A stretch of 64,000 nucleotides of DNA, from the NCBI GenBank assembly GCA_029261535.1, contig JAJDBF010000011.1, positions 1 through 64,000 of the forward strand, read 5' to 3'. The stretch's first letter is position 1. Each line of letters starts with the position of its first letter. The DNA is from Nitrospinaceae bacterium. Its GTDB lineage: Bacteria; Nitrospinota; Nitrospinia; Nitrospinales; Nitrospinaceae. A program made the translations under genes and the position numbers. The notes beneath the pieces are model-generated. The model saw nothing but the letters and a program-made list of their open reading frames with translations. It did no database searches and was not told where the DNA came from. Below are positions 1 through 9,193 of this stretch, piece after piece.

Positions 1-100
1 AAACCCTGGCCATGAGGAGAAAACTCTACCTCAAATTCAGGGTCGCGTAACGCATTGTTGAACTTTTATCAGCAAGAAGATAGAATCAACGTGTCTCTAA

Positions 101-418
101 CTTAAATCCACATCCGGTACACATTCGTCTGACGACATACACGTCCAAGCAAAACGGTATGCTGAAGGAAATAATATTGGTGCTGGTGCAATCCGCGATT
201 TCTTTGGTGCTCTTAATCTGAAAAAGGCTCAAAAAGGTATTTTCTTCACAACTTCAGCATTTAGCCAGCCGGCAATAGAGACAGCAAGAGACTTGGGGAT
301 GAGGATCGTTTTAATAGATGGACTTCGTCTTGCTGAGTTGATGATTCGCTATAACATTGGTTGCCGAGACGAAGAAGTATTACACCTGAAAAAAGTGGAT
401 GAAGATTTTTTTGAGTAA
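101..418 (+). pseudogene. Mrr-type restriction endonuclease, C-terminal remnant
   Basis: The plus-strand frame between a stop at 98-100 and TAA at 416-418 encodes about 105 residues. From about 125 onward it reads like the C-terminal catalytic domain of Mrr-family type IV restriction endonucleases: a DDIHVQAKRYA segment (the D..QxK motif), then GAIRDFFGAL, GIFFTTSAFS, RIVLIDGLRLAELMIRYNIG and a terminal LKKVDEDFFE. Mrr proteins are normally about 300 residues with an N-terminal winged helix. Here the N-terminal half is missing and a stop lies just upstream, so this is a decayed copy. No plausible start codon with a ribosome binding site was seen. Identification is from motif memory, not from a search. 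Confidence 0.72.
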
Positions 419-545
419 AGAAAGTAAAAGGATTCGTATCGGTTGTAAATTGAATCAATCTATTATACGCAGGGAAGGAGGACGAGTCTTACCTGACCGA
501 AAGTTGATATGATTTTTTTGGATAATAGCCTATTGTAAGTTTTCT
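419..545. other. short intergenic stretch between the mrr remnant and the TPR gene
   Basis: Nothing recognised. A minus-strand open frame at 261-458 overlaps the mrr remnant antisense and has no family features. Confidence 0.4.
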
Positions 546-2297
546 TTACTCCCCTCCATCCCCATATTTTATCTCAAGGTTGCTCAGGCTTTTTTGCGCC
601 ATACGCGCGAGGTCTTTCCTGCTTGCCGCCTGAAACAGGCGATGCGCCCCCCGCGTGTGCGAGATCGCTTTTGTCCCCTCTTCAATCTGATCGTACATCA
701 GGCCGAGCCCAAGGTGCGCTTCGGCGTAGTCCGGATTGATTTCCACGGCTCTCGAAAAACTCTGAACCGCGTCGCTGGCTTTCCCGAGTGAGGCTTGCGT
801 GCGCCCGAGGTTGTACCAGGCGCCGGCGGCGAGAGGCGACAACTCGACCACCCGTTCAAATGCTTCGAGGGCTTTTTCGGGCCGACCCAGCATTTCAAGC
901 AGGACACCCAGATTCATGTGCGCTTCGGCATTTTTCGGCTCGGCTTTAACCGCCGCTGAATACGCCTTGCCCGCTTCTTCCAGTTTTCCGGCAGACTCCA
1001 GTTGCTTCCCTTCCGCCAACCAGTCGCGCTGTGGGGAAGTCGGAGACGTCTTGCTTTTTTCGGCTAAGGTGGCAACCTGCGGATGCCCGCTGGCAATAGG
1101 TTTTTTCGGTGCTTTTGTTATGAGTTTAGATTTTACCGGGCTGGGTGGGTTGAACGATGTGACCTCTGATACTTGCGATTTGTCTTTGGTATTTACAGCA
1201 TCTGCCGGAATTTTTTTCTGCACTGTCAGCGTTTTTTGCGCTCCGCTTGTCAGCAAACCTTGTGCGGTTGCCAGCCCCTTTTTTGCGTCCGGCAGGCTCG
1301 GGTTCAATTGCAGGGCTTTTTCAAAAGCGTCGGTCGCAAGTTGCGGGTTCTTTCCTTGAAGAAAAGTTTCGCCCAGTTTGCTATGCGCTTCCGGCAACGC
1401 GGGTTCCATTTCAATGATCGCCTGAAATTCCTTCGCCGCTCGCACCAGTTGTTTTTGATCCAGCAGAAGACTGCCGAGGTTGTAGCGTGCCAGCAGATTT
1501 TTGGGGTTGAGCCTCACAGCTTTGGAGAAGGCTTCCACTGCGGCACCTTTATGATTCAGTTGACGATGGGCAAGACCGAGGTTGTTGAACGCCAGATCGT
1601 ATTCGGGGTTGATACTGACCGCGCGTTGGGCGTGGTGCACCGCTTCTTCATAGCGTTTGAGCATGACGTTGGCGACGCTAAGATTGTAGTGGGCCGCGGC
1701 GGAGTCAGGTGTCTGGATGACGGCGCGTTTAAAGGCAGAGGCGGCTTTTTCGTGGTCTCCGGATTTGCCATAGGCTTGCCCGAGAGCCTCCTGCAATCCC
1801 GGTCGTTCCGGTTCCAGCGCGGAGGCTTTTTCCAAGGCGATGAGCCCGGCTATTATATTGCCCGAATGGACATAGCTTTCTCCCTGGCCCTGCCAGGCTT
1901 CGGAAGAGGTCGGGAGCAGTCGTGTGGCCTGTTCAAATTCATTGACTGCTTCCTCGAAACGATTGAGTCCGTTCAGCAGTTCACCGAGCTTGAGGTGGGC
2001 GATGGGGTTATCCGGTTCAATACTGAGGGCTTCCTTCAAAACGCTGACCGCATCCCCGTTGGCGTTGAGTGCTTTGTAGGCCGTGCTCATGTGCACACGT
2101 GCAGAAACGTTGTAGGGGTCGGCACTGAGTGCCCGATTGAATTCATCCAGTGCCTGTCTGTTTTTTCCTTGCGCAATAAACTGAGCCCCTTTGTCTACCA
2201 ATAGCCGCGCTTTTTTTTCTGAGGATTCTGCTATCGCTAAGGCCGGTGGGAGCAGGAGGGCCAGGCACAATGCAGTGAGCAAGGTTCGAGGAGTCAT
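546..2297 (-). CDS. secreted tetratricopeptide repeat (TPR) protein
   Basis: 583 residues with an N-terminal signal peptide (MTPRTLLTALCLALLLPPALA) and two blocks of TPR motifs. About ten repeats span residues 28-345, followed by a low-complexity Lys/Ser/Pro linker (about 350-425) and four more repeats (about 428-570). Recurrent NPDYAEAHLGLG-like helix signatures are clear. Such proteins act as periplasmic or outer-membrane scaffolds for protein complexes; the partner cannot be inferred. It is the last gene before the mrr remnant and is transcribed in the same direction as recN. A repeat element (2408-2503) lies in the gap before recN. Confidence 0.85.
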   Translation of the reverse strand: MTPRTLLTALCLALLLPPALAIAESSEKKARLLVDKGAQFIAQGKNRQALDEFNRALSADPYNVSARVHMSTAYKALNANGDAVSVLKEALSIEPDNPIAHLKLGELLNGLNRFEEAVNEFEQATRLLPTSSEAWQGQGESYVHSGNIIAGLIALEKASALEPERPGLQEALGQAYGKSGDHEKAASAFKRAVIQTPDSAAAHYNLSVANVMLKRYEEAVHHAQRAVSINPEYDLAFNNLGLAHRQLNHKGAAVEAFSKAVRLNPKNLLARYNLGSLLLDQKQLVRAAKEFQAIIEMEPALPEAHSKLGETFLQGKNPQLATDAFEKALQLNPSLPDAKKGLATAQGLLTSGAQKTLTVQKKIPADAVNTKDKSQVSEVTSFNPPSPVKSKLITKAPKKPIASGHPQVATLAEKSKTSPTSPQRDWLAEGKQLESAGKLEEAGKAYSAAVKAEPKNAEAHMNLGVLLEMLGRPEKALEAFERVVELSPLAAGAWYNLGRTQASLGKASDAVQSFSRAVEINPDYAEAHLGLGLMYDQIEEGTKAISHTRGAHRLFQAASRKDLARMAQKSLSNLEIKYGDGGE

Positions 2298-2407
2298 GAG
2301 GGAGTTTCTCCTTGGAGGAGGGGGTTTTGAAATCAGATCAAGATGGGGTGGCTCACAAATTTCGGAACCAGTCAGATCGTGCAGATGTTAAGGGCAGGGC
2401 AACTTAA

Positions 2408-2503
2408 GGGCACCTCTAAAAATCGCGTTTGGTCGCGAGCCTCCCTCGGTTTTAAAGGGGGAGCGAGTTGCCAGAACAGAAAAATTCGAATTATTAGAGG
2501 TCC
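2408..2503 (+). repeat. MITE-like ~96-bp element, copy A
   Basis: Begins GGGCACCTCTAAAAATC and ends ATTATTAGAGGTCC, which are imperfect terminal inverted repeats. Inside are the conserved blocks GGTCGCGAGC and GCGAGTTGCC around a variable stem. It matches the copies at 15931, 16701, 20240 (inverted) and 24230. Confidence 0.75.
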
Positions 2504-2538
2504 TTTTAAAAACTTGGTGCCGTCTTCAAACGACAAGG

Positions 2539-4230
2539 TCATTTTATCATCTCTTTGGCGTGTTCCAACGTGGCTTTGGTGATTTTTTCTCCGCCGGACA
2601 TGCGGGCGATTTCTTCAACGCGTTGATCGTAGCTCAATTCCTGTATGGTCGAATGCGTTCTTTTGCCTTCGACTGCTTTGTGGACGCGAAAATGAGTTTT
2701 ACCCAACCCGGCTATTTGCGGCAGATGGGTGATGCAGAACACTTGCCGGTCCTGCGAGATTTTTTTAAGTTTGGCTCCGACTTTTTCCGCCACCTTGCCG
2801 CTGATACCCGCGTCCACTTCATCGAACACCATCACCGGTACCCGACTCTGCTTTTGTAGGATAGACTTCAGAGCGAGCATGACCCGGCTGATTTCTCCGC
2901 CCGAGGCAATTTTCGCCAGCGGCTTGGGCGACTCTCCAGGGTTGGGCGAGAACATGAACTCGAGCGTGCCCAGCCCGGTCGGGGTCAGGCGTACCGGTTT
3001 TTTTCTGAACTCAACGAAACTGCCAGCGTCGCTCGGGTAATCGAAGCGAACCTCAAACACGACATTTTTCATTTCCAGATCCTTGAGTTCTTTTTCCGCG
3101 CCCTTTTTGAGTTTGACGCTGGCGTGCTCCCGTTCTTCGGCTAGCTTGCAGGCGATGTTGGCCAGCACAGTTTCCGCCTGCTCCAATTCTTTTTTGAGAT
3201 CGCCGACCTGTTCTTCCGACAGGCACAAGCCGTCGAGTTCTTCACCAATGGTGGTGCGGTATTCTAGGATAGTCGGAATGTCGCTACCGTATTTGCGTTT
3301 GAGTCCATTGATCTCCGCCAGCCGGTCTTCAATTTCTTCCAGGTGCTCGGGATTGAACTCGATGTTTTTCAAATAGTCCCGCACCTCTTCGGCGAGGGCT
3401 TCCGTTTCGAAGAAGGCGTTGTTGCTACGCTCTTCCAGGCTGGACAGTTGCGGATCAATTTCCGGCAGGGGTTCGAGATCGCGGCGCACCTGCCCCAGAG
3501 TCTCCAGAACGGAACCGGGAGTGTCGGACAAGGCGTTCAGGGCCTGCTCCATCGCGCGGTGGAGAGTTTCGGCGTGGCGCAGTTTGTTTTTCTCGACTTG
3601 CTGAGTCTCTTCTTCATCGGGGAGGAGCCCGGCGGAATCAATTTCCTTGATCTGAAACGCCAGCAGGTCCTGCCGTTGCAGGCGGTCGCTTTGGTTTTTT
3701 TCGATCTGACGCAGTTTGCGTGCCAGTTCCTGGTGGGCATGATAGGCCTGATCAAACTGACTGCGGGTTTTATCGAGGCCACCAAAGCGGTCGAGCAATT
3801 CAACGTGGGTTTCGGAATGAAACAGCGATTGGTGATCGTGTTGACCATGGATGTCGACCAGTCGCCGACCCAGTTCCGCCAGTTGCGAAACGGTGATGGA
3901 GATGCCATTCAGGAACACGCGGTTCTTGTCTTTTTGCGACAGCACGCGCCGGACGATCCATCTGCCTTCCTCGGCTTCAATGCCGAGGGCCTGTGCCCAC
4001 GCCGTTATTTCCGGATCGTCAATTTTGAACACCGCTTCCACCGTGGCGGAGTCCTTGCCGGTGCGGATGCTGTCTGTATCGGCGCGACCCCCGACGACCA
4101 GATTGAGCGCACCGATGATGATCGATTTGCCGGCTCCGGTTTCACCCGTCAGCACATTGAGGCCAGGGTGAAACCGGACTTCGAGTTTGTCGATAATGGC
4201 AAAATGTTGGATGCGGATTTCTTCGAGCAT
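2539..4230 (-). CDS. recN: DNA repair protein RecN
   Basis: 563 residues, SMC-like ATPase that acts at double-strand breaks during recombinational repair in the cytoplasm. Visible parts are an N-terminal MLEEIRIQHFAIIDKLEV, Walker A GETGAGKS (about residues 29-36), a long central coiled coil (about 150-370), an LASGGEISRVMLALK signature and Walker B MVFDEVDAGISG near the C-terminus. Length matches the family. It starts 5 nt after the end of the upstream TPR/TatT-like gene, so the two are probably co-transcribed. Confidence 0.95.
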   Translation of the reverse strand: MLEEIRIQHFAIIDKLEVRFHPGLNVLTGETGAGKSIIIGALNLVVGGRADTDSIRTGKDSATVEAVFKIDDPEITAWAQALGIEAEEGRWIVRRVLSQKDKNRVFLNGISITVSQLAELGRRLVDIHGQHDHQSLFHSETHVELLDRFGGLDKTRSQFDQAYHAHQELARKLRQIEKNQSDRLQRQDLLAFQIKEIDSAGLLPDEEETQQVEKNKLRHAETLHRAMEQALNALSDTPGSVLETLGQVRRDLEPLPEIDPQLSSLEERSNNAFFETEALAEEVRDYLKNIEFNPEHLEEIEDRLAEINGLKRKYGSDIPTILEYRTTIGEELDGLCLSEEQVGDLKKELEQAETVLANIACKLAEEREHASVKLKKGAEKELKDLEMKNVVFEVRFDYPSDAGSFVEFRKKPVRLTPTGLGTLEFMFSPNPGESPKPLAKIASGGEISRVMLALKSILQKQSRVPVMVFDEVDAGISGKVAEKVGAKLKKISQDRQVFCITHLPQIAGLGKTHFRVHKAVEGKRTHSTIQELSYDQRVEEIARMSGGEKITKATLEHAKEMIK

Positions 4231-4235
4231 CGGGG

Positions 4236-4988
4236 TCAGGGGGAGCTGGTTTCTTCCTGGATTTCCTGGATGAGTTTTTGTGCTTGTTCGCGGTCAGCCA
4301 TAATTTTTGGCTCGTCGGTACGTGAACGGGTGACTCGCATTAACCGGAACAGCAGGGGACGGGCTTTCAGGTAGCGGTCGTCTTCCATATACGCTTCGCT
4401 GAGGAACAGCAGGTTCTCCCAGTTTTCCGGATCATAAGTCATGGCTTTTTCCAGGTTCTTGATGGCATCTTTCAGACTGCCTCCCAGCAGGCCGGGGAGT
4501 TCGAAATAAAATCGTCCGAGGGCGCGATAGGGTCCGCCGCCGTCGAGACTGGGGTACAGTTCCACGGCGCGCTTCATGTTGGATTCAAAATCATCCAGCA
4601 TCCTGAGGCTGGACCAAATGCCATTCAATTCACCGCGCTTGCCGAGACAAAGAGCTTTCATAAAATAGGCCGCGCCTGCCTTGGGGTTACGGCGAATCGC
4701 CGCATCGGCGTAGTCGATGCATTTTACGTACTCGGTATCCTGAAATTTCTCGTTAACTTTTCCGGCAATTTTGTAGTGGATATGCGAGAGCTGGCAGTAA
4801 GATTTTATGTCTTCTGGAGATTGTTTGATCACCTGCAAAAACTGGTTTTTGTGGTCTTGCAAAGCGACCAGGCTGGATTTACCCTGATAAAGATTGCATA
4901 ACATGGCCTCGGCAGTTGCGGGAGTTGTCAGGAAAAGGGTCCCGAAACCGACCAACAGGAGTAAGTTTGTGTGGAAGGACAGTCGCAT
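4236..4988 (-). CDS. TPR protein resembling the TatT (TRAP T-component) family
   Basis: 250 residues from the ATG at 4988. An in-frame extension to 5054 lacks a good start, and the signal peptide (MRLSFHTNLLLLVGFGTLFL..) begins exactly here. The mature part is helical with TPR-like repeats. The stretch FYFELPGLLGGSLKDAIKNL followed by AMTYDPEN resembles TatT, a periplasmic TPR protein associated with some TRAP transporters. No TRAP transporter gene is nearby, so the functional link is untested. It lies immediately upstream of recN in the same operon. Confidence 0.7.
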   Translation of the reverse strand: MRLSFHTNLLLLVGFGTLFLTTPATAEAMLCNLYQGKSSLVALQDHKNQFLQVIKQSPEDIKSYCQLSHIHYKIAGKVNEKFQDTEYVKCIDYADAAIRRNPKAGAAYFMKALCLGKRGELNGIWSSLRMLDDFESNMKRAVELYPSLDGGGPYRALGRFYFELPGLLGGSLKDAIKNLEKAMTYDPENWENLLFLSEAYMEDDRYLKARPLLFRLMRVTRSRTDEPKIMADREQAQKLIQEIQEETSSP

Positions 4989-5159
4989 AAATAAGTGTGA
5001 TTGCTGGAAACGGTTATTTTTGAGGGATTTAAACTGGGTTGACCCCCGGTCCAAATCAAAAGTAAACTGGGTTATAATAACTACATGAGTTTGATGTTAC
5101 CTGAAAAAACATCGCTTCGTAAACCGGAAAGTCACCTTTAATCTAACACACCCCAAGCT

Positions 5160-5777
5160 ATGACACTGATCCGATTTTTGCTCCCCGCTCTCCTTTTGCT
5201 GATCCTTTCAACCGTGCCTGCTGTGGGATGGGCGAAGAGCGATGTTCTTTCTCCACTGGAAACGGTCAAGACACTCCTCAACGCAATCAAGAAGATTGAA
5301 AATGGCGAGCAACTGACGAAGTTGCAACAGACGACCAACCGGAAATATTCCGGGAAGGCGGTGACCTTTCTTGATGTGGAACTGGTGAGTCAGAAAACTC
5401 TTGGCAAATACTGGGAAAAAAGGACCGAGCAGGAGCAAGGGAAATTTATCACCATGTTCGGAGAACTGTTCGAGTGGGTGGCATTTCCAAACTCTGCCAA
5501 ATTCTTTAACGAACTGAACCTGGAGTATGGCAAGACAAAAAGTAAAAAAGGTCTTGCGACGGTTCCGCTAAAAGTGGTTCACAAGGAAGAGGGCGAGGTC
5601 CTGATCGATTTCATCCTGAAACAAAACAGTGAGCATTGGCGTGTGGTGGACGTGGTGCTCGACGGGGTTTCCATGCGAAGCAATCTGCGTTCGCAGTTTT
5701 ACAAGGTCATTAAAAAGAAAAACTTTCCGGATCTGGTGCGGCGTATGCTGAAAAAACTCACAGCCGCCAAGGGATAA
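5160..5777 (+). CDS. MlaC/Ttg2D-family periplasmic phospholipid-binding protein
   Basis: 205 residues with a signal peptide (cleavage near VGWAKS). The rest matches the MlaC (Tol_Tol_Ttg2) fold: VKTLLNAIKKIENGE, a central FITMFGELFEWVAF helix, and the C-terminal HWRVVDVVLDGVSMRSNLRSQF motif typical of the family. MlaC shuttles phospholipids between the outer-membrane lipoprotein MlaA and the inner-membrane MlaFEDB complex. The gene stands alone here, without other mla genes, and diverges from the recN operon. Confidence 0.85.
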   Translation: MTLIRFLLPALLLLILSTVPAVGWAKSDVLSPLETVKTLLNAIKKIENGEQLTKLQQTTNRKYSGKAVTFLDVELVSQKTLGKYWEKRTEQEQGKFITMFGELFEWVAFPNSAKFFNELNLEYGKTKSKKGLATVPLKVVHKEEGEVLIDFILKQNSEHWRVVDVVLDGVSMRSNLRSQFYKVIKKKNFPDLVRRMLKKLTAAKG

Positions 5778-5792
5778 ATTTCGTTTTTCCCA

Positions 5793-8147
5793 TTATTTAG
5801 AAGTCATCTGGAATACGCCGTCCCAGTCCTCTGGCAGGGCGCGGGATTTGTCTTCAGCCCGCCGTGCGATTTTGGGTGTCGAGTTGAATTCACTGCAACG
5901 GTCGATGAATGTCTGGGCCGGTCGATCCCCCGGAATGAGGTCGATCACCTGTTGAAAATTGTCGAGTGCCCTCTCCCATTCCATTTTTCTGTAATTGGCG
6001 AGTCCTTCGCTGAATAGAGAAATCCCCTTCATAAAATTTGAATCGAGCGAACCCTTTTCACCCAGCACTTCATAGATGGCGACAGGCTCGGCTTTGCCCA
6101 CCACGCGGATGAGATCAAGCTCGCGGCATACGAGATGATCCTTGATGTCTTCGTAGGTGAATTGGCTGACCATGATGTCGGTGCCGTACACCTTGTTGAC
6201 GCCTTCCAGCCTTGACGCGAGATTCACCGAATCCCCCATGATGGTGTAATCCATGCGATTGGAGGAGCCCATGTTGCCGACGACCATGCGTCCGGTGTTG
6301 AGGCCGATGCGCACGGTGAGTTCATCGCGATTTTCTTCGCGCCATTTTATGCGCATGTCTGCAAGTGTCGATTGCATATCGAGGGAAGCGCGGCAGGCCA
6401 GTAGCGCGTGGTCCGGCCTTGTGATCGGTGCGCCCCAGAACGCGATGATGGCATCGCCTTCATATTTGTCGATGATGCCTTCATAACGTTCGATGATGCC
6501 TTCCATGGCTGACAGGTATTCGTTGAGTAGTTCGACCAGTTGTTGCGGCGTGAGGTGTTCGGAGATACCGGAAAAGCCCGCGACATCGGAAAAAAACGCC
6601 GTCATGCGCCTCTGGTCGCCGCCCAGCTTGAGCAGATTCGGATCGTCCACCAGTCGCTTGACCACGGTGGGTGACAGGTACTGACCAAACGCTCCGCGGA
6701 TGAATTGTTTCTGTTTACTTTCGCGAAAATAATTGACCGCAGTCATGGAGAGATACACCATGACAATTTCAAACGAGGGGTAAACCAGGTTCAGCAGATA
6801 ACCTCTGTCGATGAACTGGTATTCAACAAAATGTCCGGCGACCTGGTTGATGAGCGGTGAGCCCATGAAGAACTGCAGGTTGATAAAGTAGTAACCAGCA
6901 AGGAACCCCAGCATCAGGAAGAATCCGCCCACCGCCCGGAGCCGGGCCAGCAGGGGGGTGAGGAGGATGCCAAGCAATAGAATGACGGCAAAGGTAAAAG
7001 TTTTGCCCCAGGGAGGTGGCTCCAGAAAGTTTCTCTGGATGATGTTGTCGATGATGGTGGCATTGATCTCGACCCCCGGATACACGCGCTCAAAGGGCGT
7101 GGCGCGCAAATCAAAAATGCCCTTGCCGGTGGCACCGATGAGTACGATCTTGCTGTCGATGTCATCCGGCGAAACCTTGCCTTCCAGAAAATCTGAAATG
7201 GGGTAATGCTTAAAAGTCTGCGCCCCACCATAATAATTGACGAGAAATCTTCCACGACTGTCTACTGGGATTTTGAGGTCCCCCGCAGTAATTTTCAGGA
7301 CCCCGTTCTCATCGTCGAAAAATTTTGGATTGGGTTTTTCGAGATAATTGGCGATCATGTGCAACCAGAACGGCGCGTAATAGTGGTCGCCCGATTTCAG
7401 GATCAGCGGATAGTGGCGCATGATGCCATCGTCATCTGGACTCAAGTTGAAATAGCCTGCCTGATAGGCCGCCTTGGCAAACATGGGGAGGTTACCTTCC
7501 ACTGCCGGGCGAGACATCTCCGTGTTAATTTTTTCCAGGCCCTGGGGATTGTTGACTTCATAATCCTTGTAACTGAAACGCTCAACATTCTTTAGTCCCT
7601 CTTCAATCTGTTCCTTTGAGAGATGCTGGATGTCTACAGGGTCGTGGAAGAGCATACCCAGCACGACGTTGCCATGGTTCTTGATTGATTCGGCAAACAG
7701 TTCGTCACCGGTTTTCTGGTTCTCAAAGTTTTTTCGCAGATCGGCTGAGGCTTCGAGGCTCAGTCCACCTTCCTTCACTTGCTGATCAATCAGGCGGACC
7801 GCCTGGTTATAAATATCGTCTCCACTCTCAGAGAACACCATATCAAACCCGATGGTGAAGGCGTTGTACTCGGTGAGCTTGTTGATCAGCTTGGCTATGG
7901 TGGAGCGAGGCCACGGCCATCGACCGAGAGTGTCCTGACTTTTTTCATCGACCACCGCGATAACAACTTCCGGTCCGGGTTTCAAGGGGCCGCGCGTTTT
8001 GAAACGCAGGTCGATCATCTGTAACTCAAGGATTTCCAATGCGTATGGTTTGGTGTAGACCAGTGAGCACATCAGCAGGGTGATGAGCAGTCCCACTTTG
8101 GCGGGAGTCAGTTCCAAAAAACTTTGCAATCGTTCGGGAATTTGCAT
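5793..8147 (-). CDS. CHASE2-domain class III adenylate cyclase
   Basis: 784 residues. Order: N-terminal membrane helix (about 17-35), extracytoplasmic CHASE2 sensor (about 40-365), three transmembrane helices (about 370-460), class III nucleotide cyclase domain (about 505-690) and a TPR-like tail. The metal-binding aspartates are present in FFSDVAGFS and KYEGDAIIAFWG. Base-recognition positions are Lys (DKYEGD) and Thr (YTIMGDSVN), the pair seen in cyanobacterial CyaC-type adenylate cyclases. It would make cAMP in response to an unknown periplasmic signal. It diverges from the FecR-domain gene at 8323, a common genomic partner of CHASE2 cyclases. Confidence 0.92.
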   Translation of the reverse strand: MQIPERLQSFLELTPAKVGLLITLLMCSLVYTKPYALEILELQMIDLRFKTRGPLKPGPEVVIAVVDEKSQDTLGRWPWPRSTIAKLINKLTEYNAFTIGFDMVFSESGDDIYNQAVRLIDQQVKEGGLSLEASADLRKNFENQKTGDELFAESIKNHGNVVLGMLFHDPVDIQHLSKEQIEEGLKNVERFSYKDYEVNNPQGLEKINTEMSRPAVEGNLPMFAKAAYQAGYFNLSPDDDGIMRHYPLILKSGDHYYAPFWLHMIANYLEKPNPKFFDDENGVLKITAGDLKIPVDSRGRFLVNYYGGAQTFKHYPISDFLEGKVSPDDIDSKIVLIGATGKGIFDLRATPFERVYPGVEINATIIDNIIQRNFLEPPPWGKTFTFAVILLLGILLTPLLARLRAVGGFFLMLGFLAGYYFINLQFFMGSPLINQVAGHFVEYQFIDRGYLLNLVYPSFEIVMVYLSMTAVNYFRESKQKQFIRGAFGQYLSPTVVKRLVDDPNLLKLGGDQRRMTAFFSDVAGFSGISEHLTPQQLVELLNEYLSAMEGIIERYEGIIDKYEGDAIIAFWGAPITRPDHALLACRASLDMQSTLADMRIKWREENRDELTVRIGLNTGRMVVGNMGSSNRMDYTIMGDSVNLASRLEGVNKVYGTDIMVSQFTYEDIKDHLVCRELDLIRVVGKAEPVAIYEVLGEKGSLDSNFMKGISLFSEGLANYRKMEWERALDNFQQVIDLIPGDRPAQTFIDRCSEFNSTPKIARRAEDKSRALPEDWDGVFQMTSK

Positions 8148-8322
8148 AGTCTAGTAAAGAGAGTTGGAATTCAGAGGCCGAAAAAATTGTATTCAAGGGC
8201 CTGCTGGAAATTGCCGTTCAGTAAATTGAGTGTGGAACATCCGCACCCTGCGGCGCGAATAACTCGAAGGGCACTGTAGAGATTATTAGCTCAAATTGAT
8301 TAACCATTCAACCGTTGAAATT
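8148..8322. promoter_or_regulatory. divergent intergenic region between the CHASE2 cyclase and fecR-like genes
   Basis: 175 bp between two divergent starts, so promoters for both genes should lie here. No sigma-70 pair was convincing by eye. Confidence 0.4.
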
Positions 8323-9072
8323 ATGAGACCCTATTCTAAAGCAATCCGCAACCGGTTTTGGTCACTCGCTGTATTTCCTTTTCTCGTGCTGAGTTTTTTC
8401 CTGATTCAGGAAGGAGCCGCGTTCGCGCAGAAGGTCGCTACCCTGAGTAAAGTTCAGGGGAATGTGCGTATTTTTGAATCGGGTTCCAATCGGGGCAAAA
8501 AAGGCCGCGATGGCATGGCTCTTTTTGTTCAGTCCAGAATTCAGGCCATAGGTGCCAATTCCAGAGCGGATATCATTTATATCAGAGGCGACGTGGTGCG
8601 TGTCATGCCGGATTCCGATGTCACGTTGGGGGATACTCTTCTTGAGGAAAAGAAGAGCGTGACGAAGATAAAACTGGCCGCCGGGAAAATTTTCAACGTG
8701 GTGAACAAGCTCACCGAGGGGTCGGTCTATGAAGTGCAGACGCGGACCGCCACGGCGGGTGTCAAGGGCACCACCTGGTCGGCAGAGACCAGTGCCCGGA
8801 GCGACACGTTTATGGTTAAAGAAGGTACTGTGGAAGTCGATGCCGCGCAGAAAAAGGTGCTGGTCGCTGACTTGAAAAAGAGCACGGTGCAGGGAGGCCA
8901 GGCTCCGGGCGCGCCGCAGGATTTATCACCTGAAGAAATCGCGATGTTTGATATCCTCGATGACCTTCGGGAGTCGATCAAAACGGATATCAAGGAAGAG
9001 GTGATGGAATCGATCAAGGAAGACATCATCCAGGACGCCATTGAAAGCGATATGGGCATGGACATGCACTAG
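8323..9072 (+). CDS. secreted FecR-domain protein
   Basis: 249 residues from ATG 8323; an upstream extension to 8296 is less likely because the signal peptide begins at MRPYSKAIRNRF. After a cleavage site near AFAQ comes a FecR-type beta domain (about 40-180): VRIFESGSN, RADIIYIRGDVVRVMPDSDV, ATAGVKGTTW and VKEGTVEVDA. The last 40 residues form an acidic amphipathic repeat (IKTDIKEEVMESIKEDIIQD). Unlike true FecR it has no anti-sigma region and is not next to a sigma factor. It lies divergent to the CHASE2 cyclase and upstream of a strong terminator. Confidence 0.85.
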   Translation: MRPYSKAIRNRFWSLAVFPFLVLSFFLIQEGAAFAQKVATLSKVQGNVRIFESGSNRGKKGRDGMALFVQSRIQAIGANSRADIIYIRGDVVRVMPDSDVTLGDTLLEEKKSVTKIKLAAGKIFNVVNKLTEGSVYEVQTRTATAGVKGTTWSAETSARSDTFMVKEGTVEVDAAQKKVLVADLKKSTVQGGQAPGAPQDLSPEEIAMFDILDDLRESIKTDIKEEVMESIKEDIIQDAIESDMGMDMH

Positions 9073-9101
9073 ATCGAAACCGGTTGAATTTCAAAGCAAT
9101 G

Positions 9102-9145
9102 AAAAGGCCCGTCGCCCTCCAAGGAGGGCACGGGCCTTTTTCTTT
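9102..9145. terminator. rho-independent terminator after the fecR-like gene
   Basis: Stem AAAGGCCCGT..ACGGGCCTTT with an inner GCCCTCC/GGAGGGC pair, followed by T-rich TTTTCTTTTT. It lies between convergent genes ending at 9072 (+) and 9194 (-) and has A-rich sequence on the other side, so it may work in both directions. Confidence 0.9.
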
Positions 9146-9193
9146 TTCCAGTGAGATCAATTTTGTTGAGGATAACGACAGGTTGGGGAGGGC

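Noticed and set aside
799-2204. Long plus-strand open frames opposite the TPR gene
   Set aside because: They are antisense to a clear TPR protein and their translations are low-complexity, with no family features.
3343-4374. 343-codon plus-strand frame opposite recN
   Set aside because: Shadow of recN; the translation has no domain and no ribosome site.
8296-8322. Longer start for the fecR-like gene at 8296
   Set aside because: The added nine residues precede a standard signal peptide and have no ribosome site.
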